The notes: generated from the letters alone by a model not told the origin. Numbered from the stretch's first letter, positions 1 through 8,402 are shown. The stretch: DNA of 40,783 nucleotides from Lachnospiraceae bacterium (GCA_017461865.1 JAFTVQ010000048.1:1-40783); one strand, 5' to 3'. Program-made: numbers and translations.

Positions 1-28
1 AAAAGCACCGAGTGACCGGTGCTTTTTT
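1..28 (+). terminator. Intrinsic terminator of a gene outside the window
   Basis: A perfect hairpin (AAAAGCACCG, six-base loop, CGGTGCTTTTTT) ends in a run of six T. It is a textbook factor-independent terminator for + strand transcription coming from the left edge. On the other strand it ends in four T and could also stop leftward transcripts. Confidence 0.85.
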
Positions 29-29
29 A

Positions 30-58
30 TTTACAGACAAGTGTCGGATGATTATAAT
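30..58 (+). promoter_or_regulatory. Sigma-70/SigA promoter for a short RNA
   Basis: TTTACA (30-35) and TATAAT (53-58) are separated by exactly 17 bases, giving a 5/6 and a 6/6 match to the vegetative consensus. Transcription would begin near 65 and run toward the hairpin at 111-151. No + strand reading frame with a ribosome site follows it, so it probably drives a noncoding RNA antisense to the small gene at 141-230. Confidence 0.6.
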
Positions 59-64
59 GTAATT

Positions 65-151
65 AACAAGAGAGCCGATAGAGAAGTCAGTCTTCGGTGT
101 GCTTTTGGAAAAGTGCCTTGCTTTCGCGGAGCAAAGGCACTTATTTTTTGC
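65..151 (+). ncRNA. Candidate antisense (antitoxin) small RNA, about 87 nt
   Basis: This is the interval between the predicted start (about 65) from the promoter at 30-58 and the T run of the hairpin at 111-151. It contains a 5' hairpin (GCCGA at 74-78 with TCGGT at about 93-97) and the terminator hairpin, and no convincing reading frame. It is antisense to the final codons and 3' end of the 29-codon gene. It also carries GTCAG-TCTTCGG (88-97), an interrupted copy of GTCAG-ATGCC-TTCGG at 264-278, so it could pair with the 5' leader of the same mRNA. This arrangement resembles Fst/RNAII (par) and TxpA/RatA type I toxin-antitoxin loci. The RNA is inferred from promoter and terminator only. Confidence 0.42.
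111..151. terminator. Probable bidirectional terminator shared by toxin mRNA and antisense RNA
   Basis: The hairpin has arms AAGTGCCTTGC and GCAAAGGCACTT (about 10 pairs with one bulge). It is followed on the + strand by six T (144-149) and on the - strand by TTTT. The stop codon of the small - strand gene lies inside the right arm, so the two convergent transcripts would overlap through this hairpin. Confidence 0.7.
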
Positions 152-230
152 GTTTTGTCAGAGTCAATACAAGAGTGATAACCGTACATAACATAATTAC
201 AAAAGTGAAAAGTTCGCTATATGTAACCAT
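141..230 (-). CDS. Small hydrophobic holin-like toxin (Hol-Tox type), 29 aa
   Basis: This small gene encodes a 29-residue peptide starting MVTYSELFTF. A single hydrophobic helix covers about residues 7-24 and the tail is basic, ending TKRKK. The MVTYSxL start, single membrane span and lysine tail are hallmarks of the putative holin-like toxin family common in Firmicutes, whose members insert in the membrane when overproduced. The ribosome site AAAGGAG (240-246) lies 9 bases before the ATG, which is strong support for translation. The gene is on the same strand as the XRE gene and 60 bases downstream of it. The stop codon lies in the hairpin shared with the convergent small RNA. Toxicity and family membership are inferred from pattern and size, not tested. 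Confidence 0.6.
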   Translation of the reverse strand: MVTYSELFTFVIMLCTVITLVLTLTKRKK

Positions 231-290
231 GGACACCAGCTCCTTTCGGTTGTTGCAGCGGTTGTCAGATGCCTTCGGCTCTCCGGTTAA

Positions 291-692
291 TTACACTAAA
301 TCTCTTTGAACATTCTTCGTTGCATTACAGTATGCATATAATCGTTTCAGTGCCTGTGTCTGCCGGTATTCATGATCAATATGATCGACAATCAGTTTCT
401 GGGCCGACTTATCCAAAGTTCGCATTTTTTGTAACAGTTCTATTTCGTCCTTCCGCGGGACCAGATCGAAATTAGAAATAGGAATATCATATGCATCGCT
501 TATCGCAGAGATAAATTCTATATCGTAAAGTTTAAATAACAGGAACAATGTGTCGATATCCGGTTCGCTGATTCCGTTTTCGTAATTGCTTATGGTCGTA
601 TTTTTGAGACCGGTAAGCTTCGCGACATCTGCCTGTGTTAAGCCTTTTTTGATACGTGCGTCTTTGAGTTGTGAAATTATTTTTTTATTCAT
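291..692 (-). CDS. XRE-family helix-turn-helix transcriptional regulator
   Basis: A 133-residue DNA-binding protein with a Cro/C1-type HTH at about residues 8-60 (LKDARIKKGLTQADVAKLTG, then TTISNYENG and a conserved SEPDIDTL). A C-terminal half with no recognised domain follows. The ATG at 692 is preferred over one 10 codons upstream because AAGGAG lies 7 bases ahead of it. The gene is monocistronic or co-transcribed with the small toxin-like gene that follows on the same strand. The palindrome TTGGAATGTTCAA upstream may be its own operator. Its target genes cannot be told from sequence. It could regulate the adjacent small unit, but that is only positional inference. Confidence 0.85.
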   Translation of the reverse strand: MNKKIISQLKDARIKKGLTQADVAKLTGLKNTTISNYENGISEPDIDTLFLLFKLYDIEFISAISDAYDIPISNFDLVPRKDEIELLQKMRTLDKSAQKLIVDHIDHEYRQTQALKRLYAYCNATKNVQRDLV

Positions 693-728
693 ATCATCAC
701 TCCTTGTATCTAAGAGTATCATAAAAAA

Positions 729-741
729 TTGGAATGTTCAA
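729..741. promoter_or_regulatory. Possible operator upstream of the XRE gene
   Basis: TTGGAATGTTCAA is an imperfect palindrome (TTG-N7-CAA). It lies 37 bases upstream of the XRE start codon, within AT-rich DNA that carries the direct repeat AATTTTTTAT, where a weak - strand promoter would be expected. Autoregulation is common for XRE repressors, so this is a plausible binding site, but only one copy is seen. Confidence 0.3.
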
Positions 742-876
742 TAAAAAATTCAAGAAAATGGGAATTTAAAAATAAAAAAAGGAAAACAGACGGGGACGCA
801 GAAACTTAATAACAGAGGGATTGTTTACGGGATAGCGGGAGCTGTCCTTTGTGTCTGTGGAAGAAAGGAAAAACAC

Positions 877-1884
877 ATGACAATCAGAGAAAATTTAGAA
901 CAAATGGAATGTACCAATTTAAGCCCGTACGCATGTCTTAGCAAAAATTCAAAGGGCAGACTTCGTGAGGAACCGCAGTGCGACATCCGTCCGGTGTTTC
1001 AGCGTGACCGTGACCGTATTTTGCACAGCAAGAGTTTTCGCAGGTTAAAGGATAAGACGCAGGTGTTTCTGACTCCGGACGGGGATCATTACCGGACCAG
1101 ACTTACCCATACGTTGGAGGTGTCCCAGAATGCGAGAACGATTGCCAAGGCACTTCGCCTGAATGAGGATTTGGTGGAGGCGATTGCGCTCGGACACGAT
1201 CTCGGGCATACGCCGTTCGGACATGCGGGAGAGAGAGCGTTGAATATGGTTTCTCCTTGCGGCTTTGTTCACAGTGAGCAAAGTGTGAGAACTGTGGATG
1301 TTTTGGAGAAGAACGGAGTCGGATTGAATTTGACCCACGAGGTACGGGACGGTATTCTCAATCATCAGACAAGCAGTGAACCGTCCACTTTGGAAGGAAA
1401 AATTGTCCGGTTGTCGGATAAGATTGCGTATATTCATCATGATATGGACGATGCGATCCGTGCAGGACTTTTGACGGATGATGATGTTCCGAAGAGTATC
1501 GGTGATGTAATCGGTTATACACACGGGGAACGTTTGGACCATTTTATTCACGACATTGTCACTAACAGTGCGGGAAAAGATGATGTTTCCATGTCTCCGC
1601 CGGTGGCGCAGGCGATGAAAGAACTTCGTGCCTTTATGTTTGAGAATATTTATCAGAATCCGGTTGCCAAGGGTGAGGAGAGCAAGGCGGAAAATCTGAT
1701 GATCACGTTATATGAGTATTATCTGAAAAATATGGATCTGATTCCGCGTCATATGCTGGATCTGATGGATCGGGACGGCACGCCGAAGGAACAGATTGTT
1801 TGTGACTATGTAGGAGCCATGACAGACCGGTTTGCCATCTCCAAATATGAGGAGATTTACATACCGAAAACATGGCACGGTTAA
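877..1884 (+). CDS. dgt: Deoxyguanosinetriphosphate triphosphohydrolase-like HD protein
   Basis: An HD-superfamily dNTPase expected to hydrolyse dGTP or other dNTPs to nucleoside plus tripolyphosphate. It shows the family signature near the N terminus (DRDRILHSKSFRRLKDKTQV), then RTRLTHTLEVSQNA, and the metal-binding LGHDLGHTPFGHAGE at about residues 108-122. A later HQT and DKIAYIHHDMDDA segment matches the dGTPase family. The length of 335 residues fits the short Gram-positive type rather than the roughly 500-residue E. coli enzyme. AAAGGA precedes the ATG by about 8 bases. It is the first gene of a + strand run with dnaG 12 bases downstream, a usual Clostridia arrangement. The exact substrate range is uncertain. 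Confidence 0.93.
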   Translation: MTIRENLEQMECTNLSPYACLSKNSKGRLREEPQCDIRPVFQRDRDRILHSKSFRRLKDKTQVFLTPDGDHYRTRLTHTLEVSQNARTIAKALRLNEDLVEAIALGHDLGHTPFGHAGERALNMVSPCGFVHSEQSVRTVDVLEKNGVGLNLTHEVRDGILNHQTSSEPSTLEGKIVRLSDKIAYIHHDMDDAIRAGLLTDDDVPKSIGDVIGYTHGERLDHFIHDIVTNSAGKDDVSMSPPVAQAMKELRAFMFENIYQNPVAKGEESKAENLMITLYEYYLKNMDLIPRHMLDLMDRDGTPKEQIVCDYVGAMTDRFAISKYEEIYIPKTWHG

Positions 1885-1896
1885 GATGGAGAGAAC

Positions 1897-3696
1897 ATGT
1901 ATTATCCGGAAGAAGTAGTAGAAGAAGTCAGACAAAAAAATGATATTGTAGATGTGATTTCCGGCTATGTGAGTCTGAAGAAAAAGGGCGGCAATTATTT
2001 CGGTCTATGCCCGTTTCATAATGAGAAATCGGCCTCTTTTTCCGTCAGTCAGGGGAAACAGATGTATTATTGTTTCGGTTGCGGTGCCGGAGGAAATGTT
2101 TTTACGTTCATTATGAATTATGAGAATTACAGCTTCGGGGAAGCGATTAAAATGCTGGCGGATAAAGCGGGCGTAACGCTTCCGGAGTATGAAGATTCCA
2201 AGGAAAACAGGGCAAAAGAAAACCGCAGGCAGACGCTTTTGGAAATCAATAAGGAATCAGCCAATTATTTTTACTATCAGTTGCGCAGTCCTCAGGGGCG
2301 GATCGGCTATGACTATTTTAAAAATCGTATGCTGACGGAAGAGACCATGAAAAAGTTTGCGCTGGGTTATGCCAATAAGACAAGCAATGATCTGTGCAAT
2401 TACCTGAAGATGAAAGGATTTTCCGACGAGTTGATCCGGGAATCCGGCGTGGCCGTGTTCAATGAAAAGTACGGAATGAGCGACAAGTTCTGGAACCGTG
2501 TGATGTTTCCGATTCAGGACAGCAATCACCGTGTCATCGGTTTCGGCGGACGCGTGATGGGAGAAGGCGAACCGAAGTATTTGAATTCTCCGGAGACTCC
2601 GGTTTTTGATAAGAGCCGGAATCTTTACGGTTTGAATTATGCCAGAACGTCGAGAAAGAACAATATGATTCTCTGTGAGGGTTATATGGATGTCATCGCC
2701 ATGCACCAGGCGGGATTCACACAGGCGGTTGCATCGCTCGGTACATCTTTTACGAGCGGACAGGCCAATCTGATCCGCCGCTATGCAGAGAATGTTATTT
2801 TGTCCTATGACAGTGACGGCGCGGGTGTGAAAGCGGCACTTCGTGCCATCGGTATTTTGAAAGCGGCCGGGATATCGGGGAAGGTGCTAAATCTGGAACC
2901 GTATAAAGACCCGGATGAATTTATAAAAAATATGGGACCGGAGGAATTCCAGAAACGACTCGACAATGCGGAAAACAGTTTCTTTTATGAAATTCGAATG
3001 TTGCAGCGCGACTATGATCTGGGAGACCCGGAGAGCAAGACGAAGTTCTACAATGAGATTGCCAAAAAGCTTTGTCATTTTTCCGAGGAAGTGGAGCGGG
3101 ATAATTATCTCGATGCCATTGCGCGCAAATACAGCATTGCGCCGGAGAGTATGAAAAAGCTGGTTATCAGCTATGCGTCCCGGGAAGGTATGGGAAGCGG
3201 TGTTGTGCGGCCGAAATCGACGGCACCTAAGAAGGTGACGCCTCAGGAAAACGGCGAGAAGATGCAGCGTCTCCTGCTCACGTGGATATCTGATTATCCG
3301 GGGGTATACGGACAGATTAAGCAATATATTACGCCGCAGGATTTTACCACGGAACTTTATCGCAAGGTCGCGGAAATTCTGTTCCGTGAATTGGAAAACG
3401 GTACGTTAAACCCTGCAGCCATCATCAGTCTGTTTACGGATGAAGAGCAGCAGAGAGAGGTGGCACGGCTGTTTAATACCAAACTGGACCACATCGGAAA
3501 GGATATGGAAGATGGCATGGCTCAAAGCCACGGGGAACTGGAAAAAGCATTTCATGATATTGTAATGCAGGTAAAGAAAAATTCTTACGATTACAACATG
3601 GCGCAAATGGGAAGTGACATAGAGGCCGGAATGCGTGCAATACAGGCAAAGAAAGAGCTTGAAGTGCTTGCAAAAACGCATATTTCCCTTGAATAA
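1897..3696 (+). CDS. dnaG: DNA primase
   Basis: The replicative primase, which makes RNA primers for Okazaki fragments at the fork with the DnaB-type helicase. It has an N-terminal CHC2 zinc finger (CPFHNEKSASFSVS ... YYCFGCGAGG, about residues 39-67), a catalytic core with KMLADKAGV and RVMFPIQD, and a TOPRIM fold (ILCEGYMDVIAMHQAGF about residues 258-274; SYDSDGAG about 304-311). A C-terminal region (after about 430) for helicase interaction follows. At 599 residues it is full length. GGAG lies 5 bases before the ATG. It is 37 bases upstream of rpoD, the ancient primase-sigma pair of the macromolecular synthesis operon. Confidence 0.97.
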   Translation: MYYPEEVVEEVRQKNDIVDVISGYVSLKKKGGNYFGLCPFHNEKSASFSVSQGKQMYYCFGCGAGGNVFTFIMNYENYSFGEAIKMLADKAGVTLPEYEDSKENRAKENRRQTLLEINKESANYFYYQLRSPQGRIGYDYFKNRMLTEETMKKFALGYANKTSNDLCNYLKMKGFSDELIRESGVAVFNEKYGMSDKFWNRVMFPIQDSNHRVIGFGGRVMGEGEPKYLNSPETPVFDKSRNLYGLNYARTSRKNNMILCEGYMDVIAMHQAGFTQAVASLGTSFTSGQANLIRRYAENVILSYDSDGAGVKAALRAIGILKAAGISGKVLNLEPYKDPDEFIKNMGPEEFQKRLDNAENSFFYEIRMLQRDYDLGDPESKTKFYNEIAKKLCHFSEEVERDNYLDAIARKYSIAPESMKKLVISYASREGMGSGVVRPKSTAPKKVTPQENGEKMQRLLLTWISDYPGVYGQIKQYITPQDFTTELYRKVAEILFRELENGTLNPAAIISLFTDEEQQREVARLFNTKLDHIGKDMEDGMAQSHGELEKAFHDIVMQVKKNSYDYNMAQMGSDIEAGMRAIQAKKELEVLAKTHISLE

Positions 3697-3733
3697 GGAC
3701 AAAATAGTTACATAAATGGAGGATGGAAAAAGA

Positions 3734-4843
3734 ATGGACGAAAACACACAGGTAAAATTTGACGAGAAGCTGAAAGATATTGTGGCTCTCGCCAAAAAGA
3801 AAAAAAACGTACTGGAATATCAGGAAGTGGTTGATTTTTTTGCTGACCTTCCGCTCGAGGAAGACCAGCTGGATAAAGTCGTGGAATTTCTTGAACACAG
3901 CGGTGTTGATGTGCTGAAAATCACAGAGGAGGAAGAGCCGGATGAGGAACTTCTTCTTGCGGAAGAGGAAGAGGTGGATGTTGAGAATATCGATCTTTCC
4001 GTTCCGGACGGTGTCAGCATTGAGGATCCGGTCCGCATGTACTTGAAGGAAATCGGTAAGGTACCGCTTTTGAGTGCGGAGGAAGAAATTGAACTTGCGC
4101 AGAAAATGGAAGCCGGAGATGAAGAGGCAAAGAAAAAACTTGCCGAAGCCAATCTCAGACTTGTAGTAAGTATTGCAAAAAGATATGTGGGACGCGGTAT
4201 GTTGTTCCTTGATTTGATTCAGGAAGGTAACCTCGGTCTGATCAAGGCAGTAGAAAAATTTGATTACCGCAAAGGATATAAATTTTCGACGTATGCAACA
4301 TGGTGGATTCGTCAGGCAATCACAAGAGCCATCGCCGATCAGGCAAGAACCATCCGTATTCCGGTGCATATGGTGGAGACCATCAATAAATTAATCCGTG
4401 TCAGCAGACAGCTTTTACAGGAACTGGGACGTGAACCTCTGCCGGAGGAAATAGCAGCAGAAATGAATATGCCGGTGGACAGAGTTCGTGAAATCTTAAA
4501 AATTTCTCAGGAACCGGTGTCCCTGGAAACTCCGATCGGTGAGGAAGAAGATTCCCATCTCGGCGATTTTATTCAGGATGACAACGTGCCGGTACCTGCG
4601 GATGCAGCAGCATTTACCCTGCTTCGTGAGCAGCTCAACGAGGTGCTTGATACATTGACGGAGAGAGAACAGAAAGTTTTGAAACTCCGTTTCGGACTCG
4701 ATGACGGAAGAGCGAGAACTTTGGAGGAAGTTGGCCGTGAGTTCAATGTTACCCGTGAGCGAATCCGTCAGATTGAGGCAAAGGCGCTCCGTAAGCTTCG
4801 TCATCCGAGCAGAAGCCGTAAGTTGAAGGATTATTTGGACTAA
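3734..4843 (+). CDS. rpoD: Primary RNA polymerase sigma factor (SigA/RpoD)
   Basis: The housekeeping sigma-70 factor that directs RNA polymerase to -10/-35 promoters. It has a short acidic region 1.1-like N terminus, region 1.2 starting [17 protein letters not shown], region 2 with [20 protein letters not shown] (2.3/2.4), region 3, and region 4.2 with [20 protein letters not shown]. The 369-residue length matches Gram-positive SigA. The ATG at 3734 is chosen because GGAGG at 3718-3722 precedes it; an ATG six codons earlier overlaps that site. The stop overlaps the trmK start by one base (TAATG), so the two are translationally coupled. Confidence 0.97.
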   Translation: MDENTQVKFDEKLKDIVALAKKKKNVLEYQEVVDFFADLPLEEDQLDKVVEFLEHSGVDVLKITEEEEPDEELLLAEEEEVDVENIDLSVPDGVSIEDPVRMYLKEIGKVPLLSAEEEIELAQKMEAGDEEAKKKLAEANLRLVVSIAKRYVGRGMLFLDLIQEGNLGLIKAVEKFDYRKGYKFSTYATWWIRQAITRAIADQARTIRIPVHMVETINKLIRVSRQLLQELGREPLPEEIAAEMNMPVDRVREILKISQEPVSLETPIGEEEDSHLGDFIQDDNVPVPADAAAFTLLREQLNEVLDTLTEREQKVLKLRFGLDDGRARTLEEVGREFNVTRERIRQIEAKALRKLRHPSRSRKLKDYLD

Positions 4844-5556
4844 TGACAGAGAATAGAAAAAAGGTGGAGCTTTCAGAGAGACTTTCCGCCGTGGCAGAGC
4901 TGGTGTCTGCAGGCGGATGTGTGGCTGATGTCGGCTGTGACCATGGTTTTGTATCGATTTATCTTGTGCAGAATCATAAGACAGACCGGGTCATTGCAAT
5001 GGACGTCAACGAGGGACCTCTTGCAAGGGCAAAGGAGCATGTGGAAGCATATGGTTTGGAAGCTTACATACAATTGAGACAATCGGACGGACTTGCGAAA
5101 GTGACGGATGCGGACGGCGTGAGTGCTGCGGTAATTGCCGGGATGGGCGGTAAACTTATGGAAAAGATTATCGCAGAGGCGCTCGGAAGAGGTTTGGTGA
5201 TTTCGGAGTATATTTTGCAGCCACAGTCGGATCTGGCTTCTTTTCGCAGGTTTTTGAGAGAGCATGAATATACTGTGACAGAGGAAAGAATGATCTGTGA
5301 GGAGGGAAAGTATTATCCGATGATGAAGGCCTGTTACCGGGCGGCACAAAGACCCGGGATAGACTACGAAAGTGATTTTGCCGATGCATTCGGACCGCTG
5401 CTTTTGGCAGAAAAAAATCCGGTACTTCTCCGGTATCTGCAAAAGGAAACGGTAAAGTTTGAGCAGATTGCGGAGAAAATGCGGCTTGCGGGCAGTGTTG
5501 ATCCGTCGGTGGAAGAAAAATGCAATTTTCTTAAGAGGGCAACAGTTCTTTTTTAG
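4843..5556 (+). CDS. trmK: tRNA (adenine-N1)-methyltransferase, TrmK family
   Basis: A class I SAM-dependent methyltransferase that in the B. subtilis family makes m1A22 in tRNA. The SAM motif VADVGCDHGFVSIYLVQN is at about residues 27-44, with AMDVNEGPLARA as the acidic ribose-binding strand. AAVIAGMGGKLMEKI is the characteristic later motif, followed by LQPQSDLASFRRFL. The 237-residue length is typical. The start codon overlaps the rpoD stop (TAATG) and the Nif3-like gene follows by 14 bases, the standard rpoD-trmK-yqfO order in Firmicutes. Confidence 0.92.
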   Translation: MTENRKKVELSERLSAVAELVSAGGCVADVGCDHGFVSIYLVQNHKTDRVIAMDVNEGPLARAKEHVEAYGLEAYIQLRQSDGLAKVTDADGVSAAVIAGMGGKLMEKIIAEALGRGLVISEYILQPQSDLASFRRFLREHEYTVTEERMICEEGKYYPMMKACYRAAQRPGIDYESDFADAFGPLLLAEKNPVLLRYLQKETVKFEQIAEKMRLAGSVDPSVEEKCNFLKRATVLF

Positions 5557-5570
5557 GGAAGGAGAAAGGT

Positions 5571-6353
5571 ATGCGTTGTGAAGAAGTAATCCGTAAACTG
5601 GAGGAATTGTCGCCGGTATCTTACGCGGAAAGCTGGGACAATCCGGGACTTTTGGCAGGGCGTAAAGACAAGGAAATCAAAAAGATTTATATTGCGCTGG
5701 ATGCGACAACGAAAACGATTGAAGAAGCGGTCCGCAGCGGGGCGGATATGCTCCTGACGCATCATCCGCTGATTTTTAAAGGCATTAAAAAAGTGAACAG
5801 CGATGATTTTGTAGGGCGAAGGATTCTCAGACTGATTCAGAAGGATATCTGCTATTATGCCATGCATACCAATTTTGATGTGATGGGTATGGCGGATGCG
5901 GCGGCGGATGTGCTGCATCTGAAGAAACGGGAAGTTTTGGAGATTACCTTTGAGGATGAGATTGCAAAGGAAGGTTTCGGGCGTATCGGGAAATTGCCGC
6001 AGATTATGACCTTGGACGAATGTGCACGTTATGTTAAAAAGATGTTTGACATTGAGTGGGTGAAGGTGTTCGGCGAGGGCGATACGGAGATTGAAACGGC
6101 GGCCATTCTGCCGGGTTCGGGTAAGTCCATGATCGGTTCGGCACTTGCAAAAGGTGCGGATGTACTTATTACGGGAGATATTGATCATCACGACGGAATG
6201 GATGCATTGGAACGGGGGATGGCGGTCATTGATGCGGGACATTTCGGACTTGAACATATTTTTGTTTCCTACATGGAGGAATATATAAAGCGGGAATTGG
6301 GTGATTTAGACGTTAGCGTGCAGCAACCAAAGAGCCCGTTCCGTATAATATAA
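5571..6353 (+). CDS. Nif3-like dinuclear metal centre protein (YqfO family)
   Basis: A member of the conserved Nif3/DUF34 family, hexameric metal-binding proteins of still debated function, with a proposed role in metal or GTP-cyclohydrolase-related chemistry. It has the metal ligands LLTHHPLIFKGIKKV (about residues 62-76), YYAMHTNFDVM, ITGDIDHHDGMDA and the C-terminal DAGHFGLEHIF. At 260 residues it is the short form, lacking the inserted PII-like domain of B. subtilis YqfO. AGGAG lies 6 bases before the ATG. It follows trmK directly, as in many Firmicutes. Confidence 0.92.
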   Translation: MRCEEVIRKLEELSPVSYAESWDNPGLLAGRKDKEIKKIYIALDATTKTIEEAVRSGADMLLTHHPLIFKGIKKVNSDDFVGRRILRLIQKDICYYAMHTNFDVMGMADAAADVLHLKKREVLEITFEDEIAKEGFGRIGKLPQIMTLDECARYVKKMFDIEWVKVFGEGDTEIETAAILPGSGKSMIGSALAKGADVLITGDIDHHDGMDALERGMAVIDAGHFGLEHIFVSYMEEYIKRELGDLDVSVQQPKSPFRII

Positions 6354-6365
6354 AGGAGGGTTTTT

Positions 6366-8021
6366 ATGTTCAGTATTGGGGTAAACGGTGTTACAAAACA
6401 ATATGCTAAAGGAACAACTTACGGGCAGGTTGCAGCGGATGTGCAAAGGGAATATGACAGTCGTATTGCACTGGCAATTGTGAACGGAAAATTCCGTGAG
6501 TTGTCAAAAGAGGTGGAAGACGGAGCTACGGTTTCCTTCCTGACCTATTCGGACAGTGCAGGACATAAATGCTATGTGCGTACGGCAACGATGATTATGA
6601 TGAAGGCGATCAATGATGTCATGATCGAAGATAAGCCTGAGAAAGTCAAGGTGGAATTTGCTATCGGCAAAGGCTATTATGTCAGCATTATAAGTGAGCA
6701 TGCGGTAACAGATGAGACGGCAAAACGTGTGGAAAAGCGCATGCGGGAGATTGTGGAAGCATCAATTCCGGTGGAAAAGCAGGCGATGCAGAAAGAGGAT
6801 GCAATCAAGCTGTTTGAAGAGCATGGCATGATGGATAAGGTAAATTTGTTCCGGTTCCGCAGAAGCTCCCTGATTAATGTTTATAATATCGGCGATTATT
6901 ATGACTACTATTACGGATATATGTTACCAAGTACGGATTACATATCCTATTTCGGTGTGGAAGCATACGAAGGCGGATTTATTCTCAATCTTCCGGGACG
7001 TAAGGAACCGGACGTGCTTTCGGCTTTTGAACCCCGTGAGAAATTGTTCCGTACGCTTTGCCAGGCGGATGAATGGGGACGTAAGATGGGCATTGACACG
7101 GTCGGTGATTTGAACGGTCAGATCTGTGCCGGTAAGCTGAACGATCTCATTTTGGTACAGGAAGCATTTCAGGAGAAGCGCATTGCAGAGATTGCCCATG
7201 ATATCGCAGAGCGCGGCGGCGTGAAATTTGTTATGATTGCCGGACCGTCTTCCAGCGGAAAGACGACGTTCTCACACAGATTATCGATTCAGCTCCGCGC
7301 CCAGGGACTGACACCGCATCCGATTGCCCTCGATGACTATTTTGTCAACCGGGAAGATACGCCGCTTGATGAAAACGGCGATTACAATTTTGAATGTTTG
7401 GGAGCTATTGATGTGGAGCTCTTTAACCGTGATATGAGTGCACTTCTTGCAGGAGAAGAAGTGGAACTTCCGACATTCAACTTCAAGACCGGACACCGTG
7501 AGTATAAAGGAAATAAAAAGAAACTCGGACCGGACGATATTCTTGTTCTGGAAGGTATCCACGGTTTGAATGATAAAATGTCTTATTCGCTGCCGAACAG
7601 CAGCAAATATAAAATTTATATCAGTGCACTTACCAGTTTGAATGTAGATGAACATAACCGTATTCCGACAACAGACGGAAGGCTTCTCCGCCGTATGGTG
7701 AGAGATGCACGCACAAGAGGAGCCAGTGCAAAACGCACGATTCAGATGTGGCCGTCGGTGCGTCGCGGTGAGGAGGAAAATATCTTCCCGTTCCAGGAGA
7801 AAGCGGATGCCTTTTTCAACAGTGCATTGATTTATGAGCTGGCAGTTCTGAAGCAGTTTGCAGAGCCGCTTTTGTTCAGCATTACCCCGGAGGATCCGGA
7901 GTATCACGAGGCAAAGCGACTGCTCAAGTTTTTGGAATATTTTCTCGGTGTCAGCAGCGAGCACCTTCCGAACAACTCTATTGTAAGAGAGTTTGTAGGG
8001 GGCAGTTGCTTCCCGGTATAA
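6366..8021 (+). CDS. Nucleoside (uridine-kinase-like) kinase with TGS/ThrRS-type N terminus
   Basis: A P-loop phosphoribulokinase/uridine-kinase family protein of 551 residues. Residues 1-60 resemble a TGS domain and about 60-240 resemble the second additional domain of threonyl-tRNA synthetase. The kinase domain starts at about 290 with Walker A AGPSSSGKTTFSHRL, followed by DDYFVNREDTP and VLEGIHGLND, typical of uridine kinases. It probably phosphorylates nucleosides, but the substrate is not shown by sequence and the tRNA-synthetase-like N terminus is unexplained. The strong site AAAGGAGG precedes the ATG. It is the last protein gene of the dgt-dnaG-rpoD run; rnpB begins 30 bases later. Confidence 0.88.
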   Translation: MFSIGVNGVTKQYAKGTTYGQVAADVQREYDSRIALAIVNGKFRELSKEVEDGATVSFLTYSDSAGHKCYVRTATMIMMKAINDVMIEDKPEKVKVEFAIGKGYYVSIISEHAVTDETAKRVEKRMREIVEASIPVEKQAMQKEDAIKLFEEHGMMDKVNLFRFRRSSLINVYNIGDYYDYYYGYMLPSTDYISYFGVEAYEGGFILNLPGRKEPDVLSAFEPREKLFRTLCQADEWGRKMGIDTVGDLNGQICAGKLNDLILVQEAFQEKRIAEIAHDIAERGGVKFVMIAGPSSSGKTTFSHRLSIQLRAQGLTPHPIALDDYFVNREDTPLDENGDYNFECLGAIDVELFNRDMSALLAGEEVELPTFNFKTGHREYKGNKKKLGPDDILVLEGIHGLNDKMSYSLPNSSKYKIYISALTSLNVDEHNRIPTTDGRLLRRMVRDARTRGASAKRTIQMWPSVRRGEEENIFPFQEKADAFFNSALIYELAVLKQFAEPLLFSITPEDPEYHEAKRLLKFLEYFLGVSSEHLPNNSIVREFVGGSCFPV

Positions 8022-8050
8022 CCGGATGAAAAATTGAATAAAGCAAATAC

Positions 8051-8402
8051 AAGTAAGTAGGACAAATGATCGCGGCTGCAGGGCCGAAAGGCAGCAGACG
8101 AGGAAAGTCCGGGCTTCGCAGGGCAGGATGCCGGATAACGTCCGGTGGAGGTGACTCCAAGGCCAGTGCAACAGAAATATACCGCCGGCGCAGCCGGTAA
8201 GGGTGGAAAGGCAGTGTAAGAGACTACCGCCCCGTTGGTAACAACGGGGGCACATGTAAACCCCATCCGAAGCAAGACCGAATAGAAAGCAATACAGTTG
8301 CCCGCTGTGCTTTCAGGTGGGTCGCTCGAGCCTGTCGGTAACGACAGGCCTAGATAGATGATCATTCAACGACATAACCCGGCTTATCGTCCTGCTTACT
8401 TT
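8051..8402 (+). ncRNA. rnpB: RNase P RNA, bacterial type A
   Basis: The catalytic RNA that cuts tRNA 5' leaders. The conserved core is present: GAGGAAAGTCCGGGC near 8099 (5' side of P4/CR-I), ACAGAAATATACCGCC, AAGGGTGGAAAGGC followed by GTGTAAGAGACTACCGC, and the 3' block ACGACATAACCCGGCTTATCG (about 8370-8389), which pairs to form P4. P1 is a 13-pair helix between AAGTAAGTAGGAC (8051-8063) and GTCCTGCTTACTT (about 8389-8401), fixing both ends. The T run just after P1 lets the P1 stem double as a terminator. The layout fits type A rather than the Bacillus type B. Confidence 0.96.

Larger units (their letters stand above)
58..295. repeat. Imperfect 21-bp inverted repeat bracketing the small toxin-like unit
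   Basis: The left arm, 58-78, reads TGTAATTAAC-AA-GAGAGCCGA on the + strand. The right arm, 275-295, reads TGTAATTAAC-CG-GAGAGCCGA on the - strand. Only the central two bases differ. The arms sit just downstream of the + strand -10 box and over the last codon and stop of the XRE gene. They may be matching 5' ends of two converging transcripts, or the ends of a tiny mobile cassette. Confidence 0.6.

Noticed and set aside
3473..4369. Long open frame on the - strand across the dnaG end and rpoD
   Set aside because: It lies opposite two clear core genes, has no ribosome site, and its protein is a low-complexity mix of Phe, His and Leu, typical of an antisense shadow.
7281..8255. Open frame on the - strand across the nucleoside kinase and rnpB
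   Set aside because: It runs through the RNase P RNA core and opposes an intact kinase gene, so it is not a gene.
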